31,658 nt of DNA, taken from contig UQIS01000031.1 in assembly GCA_900541245.1 (NCBI GenBank), forward strand, positions 1 through 31,658, read 5' to 3'. The notes beneath the pieces are model-generated. The model was not told the origin of the DNA. It searched no databases and was given only the letters and a program-made list of their open reading frames with translations. Of the stretch, positions 1 to 8,011 are shown piece by piece. A program made the translations under genes and the position numbers. Numbering within the stretch: position 1 is the stretch's first letter; the number at the start of each line of letters is the position of its first letter. The DNA comes from an uncultured Collinsella sp. (GTDB taxonomy: Bacteria; Actinomycetota; Coriobacteriia; Coriobacteriales; Coriobacteriaceae).

Positions 1-2
1 TC

Positions 3-650
3 GCGGCAATCGCCAAGAATTTGCGGCGAACCTCGACGATCCAAGGCGTCTCGCGTGTCGACTCGCTGGAGATTCCCGAGGAGGTCCTGCGCGAGGCAAT
101 CGCCAACGCCGTAATCCACCGAGAATACGGAGATCGGTTCTGTGGGCAGTCGATCGCCGTTGACGTCTTTGATGACCGTATCGAGGTGACGAACCCCGGC
201 GGCCTATACGGAGGAAAGACTCGCGAGAACCTGTTTGACGGCAGCTCCCGATGTCGCAATGCGACGCTTGTGAAGCTCATGTCGCTTGTCCCATTGCCCG
301 ACGGTGCGGGCTCTCCTGCCGAAGGCAACGGGTCGGGCATTCCAATGATGCTCGATGCCATGCGTGCGCAAGGTCTGGCCGAGCCATTGTTTTGCCCGGG
401 TTTCGACCGGTTTAAGGTTGTCCTCTACCGAGCGAAGGTTGAGCAAATCGATCATGGCGGGGACTTAATTGTGGCGGCACTCAAGCGCAACGGCGAACTG
501 GGAACACGTGAACTGGCAGAATGCACGGGACTCACCGTCTCCCAGGTTAGGGTACGCGTCAATGCGCTCATCGCACAGGGCGAGCTTGAACCTACGGCGT
601 CGGCGACGAGCCGCAACCGCAAGTATCGACTGTCAGAGCGCGTGGAATAA
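3..650 (+). CDS. ATP-binding, winged-helix regulator-like protein (5' end cut off)
   Basis: The reading frame is open to the left edge, so the N-terminus is missing; the TTG at 21 is probably internal. The visible part has a GHKL-type ATP-binding segment of the kind found in AlbA_2/HATPase_c_4 putative transcriptional regulators: an REAIANAVIHREY helix, then DDRIEVTNPGG and a later GNGSGIPMM glycine-rich turn. The last 65 or so residues look like a winged helix (LGTRELAECTGLTVSQVRVRVNAL) that would bind DNA. Family members usually carry an N-terminal AlbA_2 domain, expected upstream of this window. The target is unknown. The next gene lies on the other strand, so this one ends its transcription unit. 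The family assignment is fairly safe, the role is not. Confidence 0.75.
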   Translation, partial: AAIAKNLRRTSTIQGVSRVDSLEIPEEVLREAIANAVIHREYGDRFCGQSIAVDVFDDRIEVTNPGGLYGGKTRENLFDGSSRCRNATLVKLMSLVPLPDGAGSPAEGNGSGIPMMLDAMRAQGLAEPLFCPGFDRFKVVLYRAKVEQIDHGGDLIVAALKRNGELGTRELAECTGLTVSQVRVRVNALIAQGELEPTASATSRNRKYRLSERVE

Positions 651-750
651 ATGCGTTAGTGGACGAGGCGAACCAATAATCGACCCTCAATTGGCGCCCA
701 CTAAGATAAAGCGGTTGTTGCTCAGTCGACGGTGATGCTAAAGACTCGGC

Positions 751-1242
751 TTACGTCGGCATGGCCCCGAACCCGTCCATCAAGAACAGCCTAAGAACCA
801 GCTTGATGACATATCCCGGTTTGACTTCTGCCGCGTCAAAGACGTGGCGCTCGGCGAGCTCGCTGCAGTATGCATAGATGTCGCGGATGAGCTTCGCGCC
901 CGAGAGCGTAAACATGTAGCCTGCGTCCGAAAGCGCATTGGGCGCGGCGGGCAACTCTGTTATGCGGCAGAACGTTTGCAGGTCGGGCGCCATAACATTC
1001 TGGTAGTCGAGGTGGCCGCTGGCGTCCTGCGCGGCAAGCTCCAATTGGCGCACAAAATCCAGCGCCGCCGCTAACACAAAGCTCGGCGTAGGCGCATTGA
1101 CGTCCTGAGTGGTCGCCACAAGCCTGCCCGCCGCCTGCGTGACAAGCCAAGCGACCTCGCGCTGGCAACGCACGGCCTTGCGCGTAACCGGCTTGATGGA
1201 CGAAGAAGAAACGCTCCCCTTAGGCGGATTCGAAGCAGCCAT
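751..1242 (-). CDS. Hypothetical protein, 163 aa
   Basis: I do not recognise this family. The protein is largely helical and soluble, without a clear signal peptide or membrane segment. The first 20 residues are Ser/Lys-rich and probably flexible. The middle (VAWLVTQAAGRLVATTQDVNAPTPSFVLAAALDF) and the C-terminus (VIKLVLRLFLMDGFGAM) are amphipathic. There are no Cys pairs and no catalytic motif that I can name. The ATG at 1242 is supported by a GGGAGGG ribosome binding site about six bases upstream, and a TATACT box lies about 60 bases upstream. Codon use is GC-rich like the core genes, which supports a real gene. It is convergent with the partial regulator, with about 100 bases between them. 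Confidence 0.6.
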   Translation of the reverse strand: MAASNPPKGSVSSSSIKPVTRKAVRCQREVAWLVTQAAGRLVATTQDVNAPTPSFVLAAALDFVRQLELAAQDASGHLDYQNVMAPDLQTFCRITELPAAPNALSDAGYMFTLSGAKLIRDIYAYCSELAERHVFDAAEVKPGYVIKLVLRLFLMDGFGAMPT

Positions 1243-1299
1243 AAGACCCTCCCATGAACAATCCGGCCCAACAAGCCCGGATGAAACACGTGCTACATC

Positions 1300-1305
1300 A
1301 GTATA
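1300..1305 (-). promoter_or_regulatory. Possible -10 box for the 163-aa gene
   Basis: TATACT reads on the minus strand about 58 bases upstream of the ATG at 1242. No good -35 hexamer lies 16-18 bases further upstream, so this is only a candidate. Confidence 0.3.
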
Positions 1306-1457
1306 CAGGGGAGTAGGATGGCGGGGTACGAGCGCGCCAGCGGCAAACCGAGAGCATCAACGATGTGCCGATCACGGAATGAGATCTCGTAATAATTGAC
1401 TCTCGGTCATATTATTGAGGGGCATGACTCGCGTTCGTATGGTTGTAGGTGCTGGCG

Positions 1458-2540
1458 ATGAACGATATTGACCTTGCTGTTCCGTTGATGGATGGACCAA
1501 GCTATGACCGTGCCTGCAGTCTTGTGCCTTCTGAATACGTTGAGGCATGGGAGTGGTTTCTGGGTGAGGAGCAGCGCGGCGGTGTTTGGACCAGCCTTCC
1601 GCACCACACCAAGGAAGATAGCCCTCAGTATCAGTATCGTTTGAGAATTGGCTCGGACTTCTTTCCCGTAACGCGGGATTCAGGGATCTTCTGGCCGGGC
1701 CAGGATCGGGTGAAGCAAGATCCCAATAAGATCTTTGCGCTTTCGGTCCATAACTCTAAAAAGAGCTTCTACACGGATGTGCCTCCGCTCTATTTGGACG
1801 ATGGTACATGGGTCATTAAGTACTCGGTTCAAGCGCCGGGTACCGTTGGTTTTCGAGACCAGAATTACAACCGTAAAATGCTCAACTGCATGGAATGTGG
1901 CGTTCCAGTCGGAGTCATATTTGCAACCGAGGTGGGCTATAAGGTGCTCGGCCTTGCGTTTGTTGAGCGGTTCGAGCCCGAAAACGGATGGTTTGTTCTG
2001 CACGGTCCTGTTCATAAAGGCGGACCGGACCCTCGTTTTGCGCCCGATATGAGTTACCTGAAGCGCATGCCCGTCGATATTGAGTTTGCCGGACAGGGTG
2101 CGACCGACGACGAAAAGGTCTGCTATGCGTTAAGGCGCGAGCGATTGGGGCAGCAATGGTTCCGCAAGCAGCTCGTTGCTGCCTATGACGGCCGTTGCGC
2201 GGTGTCGGACTGCGGCGTCAGCGAAGCTCTGGAGGCTGCACATATCGAGAATTACTCGGGACCCAAATCGCAGGTTGCCAGCAACGGCATTCTGCTTCGG
2301 CGCGACCTTCATTCCCTATTTGATGCTCACCTGATTTCGTTTGAGCCTGTTTGCGGCGAATATCGGCTGTGCGGATCGTACCTGCTGGATAAGACCGACT
2401 ACGCTTCCTTTGCGGGTGCGACGCTAAGGCAGCCGAATGAGCGTCAGTGGCGACCCAATACGGTGTTTCTTGAGGCCCATCGCATTGAGTTCGATCGCTC
2501 GGAAAAGAAGCGTGAAAAGGCGGGGCTTCTGCCGTATTAG
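1458..2540 (+). CDS. HNH endonuclease, restriction-like, with unassigned N-terminal domain
   Basis: A probable DNA endonuclease of about 360 aa. The C-terminal third carries an HNH fold: a QQWFRKQLVAAYDGRC lead-in, Cys247 and Cys252 as a likely structural pair, then AAHIENY (His near 262), an NGILLRRDLHSLFD segment (Asn276, His285, Asp289) and HLISFE. This arrangement is typical of modification-dependent (type IV, McrA-like) restriction enzymes and related HNH proteins. The first 220 or so residues match nothing I can name. They contain a CMECG motif and a beta-rich stretch (GVPVGVIFATEVGYKVLGLAFV) that could be a DNA-recognition domain. The ATG at 1458 is preferred over the GTG at 1449 because AGGTG sits seven bases before it. 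No methylase or partner gene is adjacent. Catalytic class is well supported, biological role inferred. Confidence 0.8.
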   Translation: MNDIDLAVPLMDGPSYDRACSLVPSEYVEAWEWFLGEEQRGGVWTSLPHHTKEDSPQYQYRLRIGSDFFPVTRDSGIFWPGQDRVKQDPNKIFALSVHNSKKSFYTDVPPLYLDDGTWVIKYSVQAPGTVGFRDQNYNRKMLNCMECGVPVGVIFATEVGYKVLGLAFVERFEPENGWFVLHGPVHKGGPDPRFAPDMSYLKRMPVDIEFAGQGATDDEKVCYALRRERLGQQWFRKQLVAAYDGRCAVSDCGVSEALEAAHIENYSGPKSQVASNGILLRRDLHSLFDAHLISFEPVCGEYRLCGSYLLDKTDYASFAGATLRQPNERQWRPNTVFLEAHRIEFDRSEKKREKAGLLPY

Positions 2541-2660
2541 CGTATTTGGCTTTGGCATTCTTTGACGATTGTGTTGTTTGATCGGATCGCGTGGCGATGC
2601 AATCTCGCGCACTTGCTGGTGCATGCTATTCCTGGTTTGAATAACGGGAAGGGAGCGAGC

Positions 2661-2945
2661 GTGAGCTGGCGAGGCGATGTCGTGATGGGGAAGTACGGAA
2701 AACTGCCGCGTGCCCTTATCGACAACAATATGTTTCCGGGCGTAGAAGTTGATTGCGGGTCGTTTGTCGTTGCCTGCCCTTGCTGCGGCTCGCAAATTCC
2801 GTGTCTCGACATTCGGTTCATCGATGCGCGCGACAGACTCAGCGACGAAGTGAGGAAACGTACGGGCGTTCATATGCCGGTGTATCCGGAGAAATGCCCT
2901 GTTTGTGGCCTCGATATCGTGTACGACGCCGGCGACGAGGGATAA
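2661..2945 (+). CDS. Small Cys-rich, zinc-ribbon-like hypothetical protein, 94 aa
   Basis: Two Cys clusters, CPCCGSQIPC near residues 38-47 and CPVCG near 80-84, look like the two halves of a zinc ribbon; that is an inference from spacing. The rest is acidic and unremarkable (DARDRLSDEVRKRTG between the clusters). The GTG at 2661 is chosen because a GGGAAGGGAG ribosome binding site lies just upstream. The frame is open back to a TTG at 2562, but that start lacks a good site. The gene follows the HNH endonuclease by 120 bases on the same strand and could be co-transcribed. It converges on the DUF5710 gene. No function can be assigned. Confidence 0.6.
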   Translation: MSWRGDVVMGKYGKLPRALIDNNMFPGVEVDCGSFVVACPCCGSQIPCLDIRFIDARDRLSDEVRKRTGVHMPVYPEKCPVCGLDIVYDAGDEG

Positions 2946-2984
2946 GTGATGCGGAGGAGCTGGCTGTGAAGGCATCTCCTATCC

Positions 2985-3671
2985 CTACAAATAAACCCCC
3001 TCACCGAGTTGTCTGTGGAACTCGGCGTGATGGTCGCGTGCCCAGGTAAAGAGCGCCTGGTCAAAGTCGGTGCGCGTGGCCGGGACACCAAAGACGCCGG
3101 CAACTTCGACGCGCACAAACTCCAGTGCCGACAGCTTGTTGATGGCGGTGAGGGCAAACGGGGACGAGGGCTCCTCGAACAGATAGCGGCTGCCTTGCAG
3201 CGCGTCGCAACTGGTGCACGTGTTGCCGAGCGACGGGGCTTTGGAGGCTCGCGCGCCTACGGGCTTGTAACCGCAGCGCTTATGAAGGTAGTCGCGGATC
3301 TCGCCCGGCACGCAGCCAAGAGCGGGCACGATGGCGAGTGCGTTGGCGTTGGCCGTGTCGATGGCAATGTGCCCGGCTTCGTTGGGCGCGTGCGCGATGG
3401 TGATGCTCTCGTCGTTATCGGTTCGATAGGGAATGCCGAAGGCCGCGACCGAGGTCTCTTTGTGACACTTCCAGCACTCGCGCTCGCCCAGTACTAGATA
3501 TATATACGGCGCTGAGGGGTCGAATCGGTCAACACCGGGCAGCCACTCGGCAAAGGGCTCGGGGTTGACGCCGCTGGGTACATACCAGATCTTCTTGGTC
3601 CGGTCCCATTTGGCGCCCAGCGCCTTGGCTTCTTCTTTGTGCGAAAAGGGGACATCGAGCTCGGTGCGCAT
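2985..3671 (-). CDS. DUF5710 domain-containing protein with extra Cys pairs
   Basis: The N-terminal 40 or so residues (LDVPFSHKEEAKALGAKW, then KKIWYVPSG and a Pro/Trp-rich end) match the short DUF5710 module. That module often occurs in plasmid or mobile-element proteins next to replication, primase or toprim domains; here it is followed by something else. Downstream are a WKCH Cys pair near residue 66, a CTSC pair near 155 and a C-terminus rich in aromatic and acidic residues. The four Cys may bind one metal. The ATG at 3671 is chosen because AAGGAG lies five bases upstream. The frame continues open for a further 390 bases, but that part lacks coding character and abuts the tRNA terminator. 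Function unknown. Confidence 0.65.
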   Translation of the reverse strand: MRTELDVPFSHKEEAKALGAKWDRTKKIWYVPSGVNPEPFAEWLPGVDRFDPSAPYIYLVLGERECWKCHKETSVAAFGIPYRTDNDESITIAHAPNEAGHIAIDTANANALAIVPALGCVPGEIRDYLHKRCGYKPVGARASKAPSLGNTCTSCDALQGSRYLFEEPSSPFALTAINKLSALEFVRVEVAGVFGVPATRTDFDQALFTWARDHHAEFHRQLGEGVYL

Positions 3672-4014
3672 GGCGGCTCCTTGGTGCTGCAGGTGCAAGT
3701 GGCTCAAGGATACCGCAGGGCGCAGACATCGCGGCGTTTTGCTGAGAAGTTGCGGTGCGGATGGGTTCGAGACGTGTTGGTCTCGGCCTCGGTGGCTATT
3801 GGGGCGGTTTTGATTGACTACGGAGTCAGCCGGGATAGGCACTTGGGTCGCTGACGCGGTTTTGTACATGGGCAGGGTGGTTGGAGCAGTTTGCGGCGCA
3901 GTTTTGTGCCTGGCTATTGTTGATGTTGGGGTATTGAATTTGTTTGGCAGCCATTCGTCAGGTGAATTGATGTCACATTGCGATGACGGTTGGAGCTGCC
4001 AGCGGATTTGGCGA
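3672..4014. other. Gene-free stretch between DUF5710 gene and tRNA terminator
   Basis: About 340 bases without a convincing gene on either strand; open frames here have no ribosome binding site and odd composition. On the minus strand a TATCCT hexamer at 3712-3707 is a weak -10 candidate for the DUF5710 gene. Short dyads occur (GTCAGC/GCTGAC around 3825-3860), with no T-run after them. I see nothing else definite. Confidence 0.4.
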
Positions 4015-4054
4015 CATAAAACAAAACAGCCCAGAGGACATAGCCTCTGAGCTG
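4015..4054 (-). terminator. Rho-independent terminator of tRNA-Val
   Basis: On the minus strand a stem CAGAGG (4049-4044) pairs with CCTCTG (4037-4032). It is extended by CAGC/GCTG across one mismatch and followed by TTTTGTTTTATG. It lies eight bases after the CCA end of the tRNA. Confidence 0.8.
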
Positions 4055-4062
4055 CGAACATT

Positions 4063-4137
4063 TGGTGGGCGTTAGAAGATTTGAACTTCTGACCTCTTCC
4101 GTGTCAGGGAAGCGCTCTCCCCCTGAGCTAAACGCCC
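4063..4137 (-). tRNA. tRNA-Val (anticodon GAC)
   Basis: The minus strand folds into a full cloverleaf. The acceptor stem is GGGCGTT/AACGCCC, the D stem GCTC/GAGC, the anticodon stem CTTCC/GGAAG with loop CTGACAC (anticodon GAC, reading GTC and GTT Val codons), and the T stem AGAAG/CTTCT with loop TTCAAAT. The discriminator is A and CCA is encoded. The length is 75 nt including CCA. It is a single-gene unit with its own promoter and terminator. Confidence 0.96.
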
Positions 4138-4166
4138 GATCAAGGGTGCGCAAGCGCGCAAGGGAT

Positions 4167-4195
4167 AATATAACGGAGCCTGAACTCGGTGGCAA
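4167..4195 (-). promoter_or_regulatory. Promoter of tRNA-Val
   Basis: Minus strand: -35 TTGCCA at 4195-4190, a 17-base spacer, and -10 TATATT at 4172-4167. The predicted start is near 4160, about 23 bases before the mature tRNA. Confidence 0.65.
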
Positions 4196-4315
4196 GAACA
4201 TTTTTAAAAATCGCTTACATTGTGGAATTCGGGGGCTTTGTCGTATCCATTTCAAAAGAGTCTGCTGCCGCGATTTGGCTGTCGACTAATGCAGGGCCAT
4301 TGCGGTATCGAGCTA

Positions 4316-4406
4316 TGGAAAGACGCCTGCGGAATTGTCCTACCGATAAGCGGACAAGCCTCCGGCTGGTGCCTTCGCCGTGGTAAGGTAAGCCGAATTG
4401 TTTCCA
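4316..4406 (+). promoter_or_regulatory. Possible structured leader RNA of the EamA transporter gene
   Basis: The sequence can form a three-way junction just upstream of the transporter's start. P1 is TGGAAA 4316-4321 with TTTCCA 4401-4406. P2 is TTGTCC 4335-4340 with GGACAA 4352-4357. P3 is CGGCT-gg-TGCCTT 4363-4375 with AAGGTA-AGCCG 4385-4395. The Shine-Dalgarno sequence (GGGGGAG, 4416-4422) follows about ten bases after P1. The sequence fits no riboswitch consensus that I remember. The pairings are read by eye; no energy or covariation was calculated. Confidence 0.35.
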
Positions 4407-4426
4407 GGCTGTTTCGGGGGAGTGGA

Positions 4427-5449
4427 ATGAGCAAAGAGTGTGTCGAGCAGGTCGAAGGCACAGGGGCTTCGGTGCCGATGACCGATATATCGAACATTGA
4501 TGTGCCCGAGGGCACCGACGAGCTCAGCCGCAGCACCCGCCGTGCATGGCGCGACCGTCTCAACGACGCCCAGACGCGCAAGATAATCACGGGTGTTTTA
4601 GCCACGCTGGTGGGCGGTTCGTTTTGGGGTTTCTCGGGCACCAGCGCGAGTTTTTTGTTCGATACCTACCATGTCGATACGCTGTGGCTTATGAGCATAC
4701 GGCAGATTCTCGCCGGCCTGCTCTTTATGGCTGTGGTTGTCACGCGCGACCGCGCACGCCTGGTCAAGCTCTGGACGACGCCCGCCGATCGCAAACAGCT
4801 GCTGTTCTTTACCGCCTTTGGTCTGCTCTTTAACCAGTTTTGTTATCTTTCGGCCGTGCGCCTGACCAATGCCGGAACTGCGACGGTGCTCCAGTGCCTG
4901 CAACTGGTCATCATTATGGGCTACACCTGCGTGGTCGACCATCGCATGCCTCGCGCGCGTGAGGCCGTTGGCATTGGGTTGGCCCTGGGCGGCACCTTTT
5001 TAATCGCTACCGGCGGCGACCCGAACAGCCTGAGCATATCGCCGCTTGGCCTGGTCGCAGGCCTTATGTGTGCGGTCAGCGCCACCTGCATGGCGGTGAT
5101 TCCCGCCAAGATTCTGCCCGAATACGGCAGCCCTATTGTTACGGGCTCAGCTATGCTTACGGCGGGTGCCGTTTCGAGTGTCTTTGTGCAGCCGTGGGCT
5201 CATATGCCGGCCCTCGATGCTGCCGGCGTCGAAGCGCTTGCGGTGTTTGTGATCGTGGGCTCTTTCCTGGCGTATATGCTCTATATGCAGGGCGTCAAGG
5301 ATATTGGCTCCGTACGCGCGAGTCTCATCGGAACTGTGGAGCCGGTCTCGGCAACCATTACCAGCGCCGTTATGCTGGGCACGGTGTTTTTGCCGACCGA
5401 CCTGATTGGCTTTGCCATGATCATCGTGATGATGTTCCTGACGGTATAG
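4427..5449 (+). CDS. EamA (DMT superfamily) transporter
   Basis: A 340-aa integral membrane protein with about ten hydrophobic segments in two EamA-type halves. The first half begins at ITGVLATLVGGSFWGFSGT and includes the conserved stretch AVRLTNAGTATVLQCLQLV. The second half begins near ISPLGLVAGLMCAVSATCMAV and contains SVRASLIGTVEPVSA, the usual region before the last helices. The first 45 residues are polar and presumably cytoplasmic, longer than in most relatives. The family exports metabolites, amino acids or drugs; the substrate cannot be read from the sequence. The ATG at 4427 is chosen for the GGGGGAG site before it, although the frame is open to 4220. A possible structured leader precedes it. 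Confidence 0.85.
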   Translation: MSKECVEQVEGTGASVPMTDISNIDVPEGTDELSRSTRRAWRDRLNDAQTRKIITGVLATLVGGSFWGFSGTSASFLFDTYHVDTLWLMSIRQILAGLLFMAVVVTRDRARLVKLWTTPADRKQLLFFTAFGLLFNQFCYLSAVRLTNAGTATVLQCLQLVIIMGYTCVVDHRMPRAREAVGIGLALGGTFLIATGGDPNSLSISPLGLVAGLMCAVSATCMAVIPAKILPEYGSPIVTGSAMLTAGAVSSVFVQPWAHMPALDAAGVEALAVFVIVGSFLAYMLYMQGVKDIGSVRASLIGTVEPVSATITSAVMLGTVFLPTDLIGFAMIIVMMFLTV

Positions 5450-5588
5450 CTCACGTCGCTGCCTAGACGGACGCGGTGTTGCACCACAATTCCGCGAATT
5501 GGTGCCTGCATCTGGAGTTTAACTGACGATGCCAAATATGCCATAAACTAATAGCGTTATTGACTTTTAGTATTGCGAGGACTCCTCT

Positions 5589-7928
5589 ATGGCTGGTAAC
5601 CACTTTAAGAACGGCGACGGCGAGCGCTCTGCAGTTCCGCCGCGTTCAAATGGGGCTGGAAACGCTGACGTACCGAGTGGATCCAGCCAAAACGGTGCTG
5701 GCAACCGTACGTCTCCGGGCGAAACGGCGATGTTTGCCGCTCTGTACGAACAGTCTCAAAAGGCAAAACGGGCTGGTCGCGTAGGCAGGCAGGCATTTCC
5801 GGGCGGGGCGGGCTCTGCGGCTTCGTCGGCCGGGGTCCGTCCGGCGCCAACGGGCGGTGCGAATGTTGCCGGTCCCACTGGCCCCGCTAACAACGCAAAT
5901 CGCGCCCACAACGCCAGCCCCATCAACTCTGCCAATCCCGCCAATAGTGCTTCTTCTGCTGGAGACGCAGGGCTTACGGGTAACCTAGGCACCATCTATA
6001 CGGGCGCTTCCGAAACCGGCACGTTTGCCCGTCTTGATGACGACGGTGCCGAGTTTAAGGGTTCGGGCTCTAAAGAAGATTATTACGATTTTGGCTTGAA
6101 CTACGGCGGCGATTCCTCGACGAGCTCGACCTCGAACGGCCTGGTTCGTCATCGCCATCGCAAAGGCGAGCGCAAGAAGCGCCGCGTTACGGCCGTTGTC
6201 GCTGCCATCGTTGTGGTGGTTCTTGTCGCGTTTGGCGTGAGCGGCTTCATGCTGCTTAACTCGGCAAAAACCGTGAAGAGTCAGGCAAAGGAAACTGTCG
6301 AGATTGTCGGTGGCCTTAAGGACAAGGTCACGTCGGGCGATTTTTCGACCCTGCCCGACGATGCGAAAAAGATCGACGAACTCTGCAGCAGCATGAAGAA
6401 GGAGACCTCGAGCCCGGTGTGGACGATGGCTTCGTTCATCCCCGTGTACGGAAGCGACATTAACGCCGCCCGCACCATGGTCGACGCTCTGTCCGATGTT
6501 TCGAGCGGCGCGCTGGTCCCCATGGCCGATAATCTCGCTCAGGCAACGCCCGGCAAGCTGTTCCAGGACGGGACAATCAACGTGTCCGCGCTGCAGGCGG
6601 TCGCCGATTCGCTCTCCGATAGCTCAAAGGTGTTCAAGAGCGCCAACGAAAAGGTGCAGAGTATTGGCGATACGCATATCGCCCAGGTGACCGAGCTGGT
6701 CGATAAGGCAAAGGACGGCTTTGCCACCCTGGACGGTGCAGTCGACGCGGCGGAGAAGGTCGCCCCCGTTCTGCCCCAGATGCTCGGCGCCAACGGCCAG
6801 ACGCGCAACTATCTTGTGTACGCCATGAACAACGTCGAGATCCGTGCTTGCGGCGGTTTTGGTGGTTCGCAAGGTTTGATTTCAGTCACCGATGGCCAGA
6901 TGTCAATCGGTGACTTTGTTCCCCGCATTGGACTCAGTGAGGACGAGGCGGTCGAGAGCGTCGACGAAGAGGACGAGGCGCTGTTTGGTGACCACAGTAA
7001 CCTATACAACTCTGGTAACACGTATTCGCCCGATTGGCCCCGCAACTCGCAGCGTGTTGCCGCACTGTGGAAGTCCCAGTATGGGCAGGACGTCGATGGC
7101 GTCGTCGGCATCGATCCGGTGTTCTTGCAGTACCTGCTGGGCCTTGTCGGTAATGTCTCGCTGCCCGATGGCACGGTCGTCGACGGTACCAACGCGGCGA
7201 AGGTTCTCATGCACGATGTGTATTGGAACTATCCGGTCGAGGAATCGGACGGCATCTTTGCATCTGTTGCCAGCGCTGCCTTCGACAAGATTCTCGGTGG
7301 CATCGGTGACGTCGACGTTACGAAGCTTGTCGGTGCATTCGAGCGCGGTGCCGAAGAGGGCCGTCTGATTGCTTGGATGAGAAACGATGATGAGCAGAAT
7401 GCCATCAAGGAGATGGGTATTGACGCTTCGCTGCCCGATCCGGATGACCCGAGTGCCGATCCCGTTGCCGGCGTTTACTTTAACAACCTGAGCTTCTCCA
7501 AGCTCGACTGGTACCTGAACGCCGACACGCAGATTGGCCAGGGCGTGAAGAACGGCGACGGCACGTGCTCCTATCGCATTACCGTTACCCTGACGAACAT
7601 CATGACGCAGGAAGAGGCCGGCAAGCTGCCCGACTACGTGGCGGCCAGTGCGTCCGGCGCCGCGCGTGACGACGAGCGCTTGTATGTATCGCTGTTTGCG
7701 CCGACGGGTGGCAACATCAGTGACCTTACGGTTGAGGGGACCCAGTTTGGGCTAGGTGCCGCAACTTGGCATGGAATTCCCTTCTATTCGGGAACCGTTG
7801 ACCTGCATGCGGGCGAGACGACAACGATCACGTATACGCTGACCACGTCGGCTGAGGCGGGGGACAAGCCGCTTGCGCTGCGTCAGACTCCTACGTGCCA
7901 GGCGGCTCGCGACAGCGCTTCGGCATAG
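5589..7928 (+). CDS. DUF4012 domain-containing membrane-anchored protein
   Basis: A 779-aa protein with three parts. Residues 1-190 are low complexity, rich in Asn, Ala, Ser, Gly and Pro, and presumably disordered in the cytoplasm. A basic stretch (RHRHRKGERKKRR) leads into one membrane helix at about 201-223. The rest is a large extracellular DUF4012 region, including a helical part and a mixed domain with NYLVYAMNNVEIRACGGFGGSQGL. The C-terminal 120 residues look beta-rich (SYRITVTLTN to TTTITYTLTTSAE). DUF4012 proteins occur in actinobacteria and Firmicutes, often near cell-surface polysaccharide genes; their activity is not established to my knowledge. The start ATG has GAGGAC eight bases upstream. 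It precedes glmM, separated by a terminator. Confidence 0.85.
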   Translation: MAGNHFKNGDGERSAVPPRSNGAGNADVPSGSSQNGAGNRTSPGETAMFAALYEQSQKAKRAGRVGRQAFPGGAGSAASSAGVRPAPTGGANVAGPTGPANNANRAHNASPINSANPANSASSAGDAGLTGNLGTIYTGASETGTFARLDDDGAEFKGSGSKEDYYDFGLNYGGDSSTSSTSNGLVRHRHRKGERKKRRVTAVVAAIVVVVLVAFGVSGFMLLNSAKTVKSQAKETVEIVGGLKDKVTSGDFSTLPDDAKKIDELCSSMKKETSSPVWTMASFIPVYGSDINAARTMVDALSDVSSGALVPMADNLAQATPGKLFQDGTINVSALQAVADSLSDSSKVFKSANEKVQSIGDTHIAQVTELVDKAKDGFATLDGAVDAAEKVAPVLPQMLGANGQTRNYLVYAMNNVEIRACGGFGGSQGLISVTDGQMSIGDFVPRIGLSEDEAVESVDEEDEALFGDHSNLYNSGNTYSPDWPRNSQRVAALWKSQYGQDVDGVVGIDPVFLQYLLGLVGNVSLPDGTVVDGTNAAKVLMHDVYWNYPVEESDGIFASVASAAFDKILGGIGDVDVTKLVGAFERGAEEGRLIAWMRNDDEQNAIKEMGIDASLPDPDDPSADPVAGVYFNNLSFSKLDWYLNADTQIGQGVKNGDGTCSYRITVTLTNIMTQEEAGKLPDYVAASASGAARDDERLYVSLFAPTGGNISDLTVEGTQFGLGAATWHGIPFYSGTVDLHAGETTTITYTLTTSAEAGDKPLALRQTPTCQAARDSASA

Positions 7929-7965
7929 GGTTTTTCTGGTAGCCCAGATAATCGAGTACCATTTT

Positions 7966-8000
7966 GGGGCGGACAGGCAATCTGTTCGCCCCTATTTTGT
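7966..8000 (+). terminator. Rho-independent terminator between the DUF4012 gene and glmM
   Basis: GGGGCGGACAG (7966-7976) pairs with CTGTTCGCCCC (7982-7992) through one G-T wobble around a five-base loop, followed by TATTTTGT. It ends only about 12 bases before the glmM start and overlaps its leader, so it could also attenuate read-through into glmM. Confidence 0.8.
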
Positions 8001-8011
8001 AAGGAGAGCGC

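Noticed and set aside
3672..4061. N-terminal extension of the DUF5710 protein up to 4061
   Set aside because: The extension lacks a ribosome binding site, has non-coding composition and would start inside the tRNA terminator region; a good AAGGAG site supports the ATG at 3671.
4063..4137. tRNA as an integration (att) site for a mobile element
   Set aside because: No integrase gene and no repeated copy of the tRNA 3' end is visible in the window.
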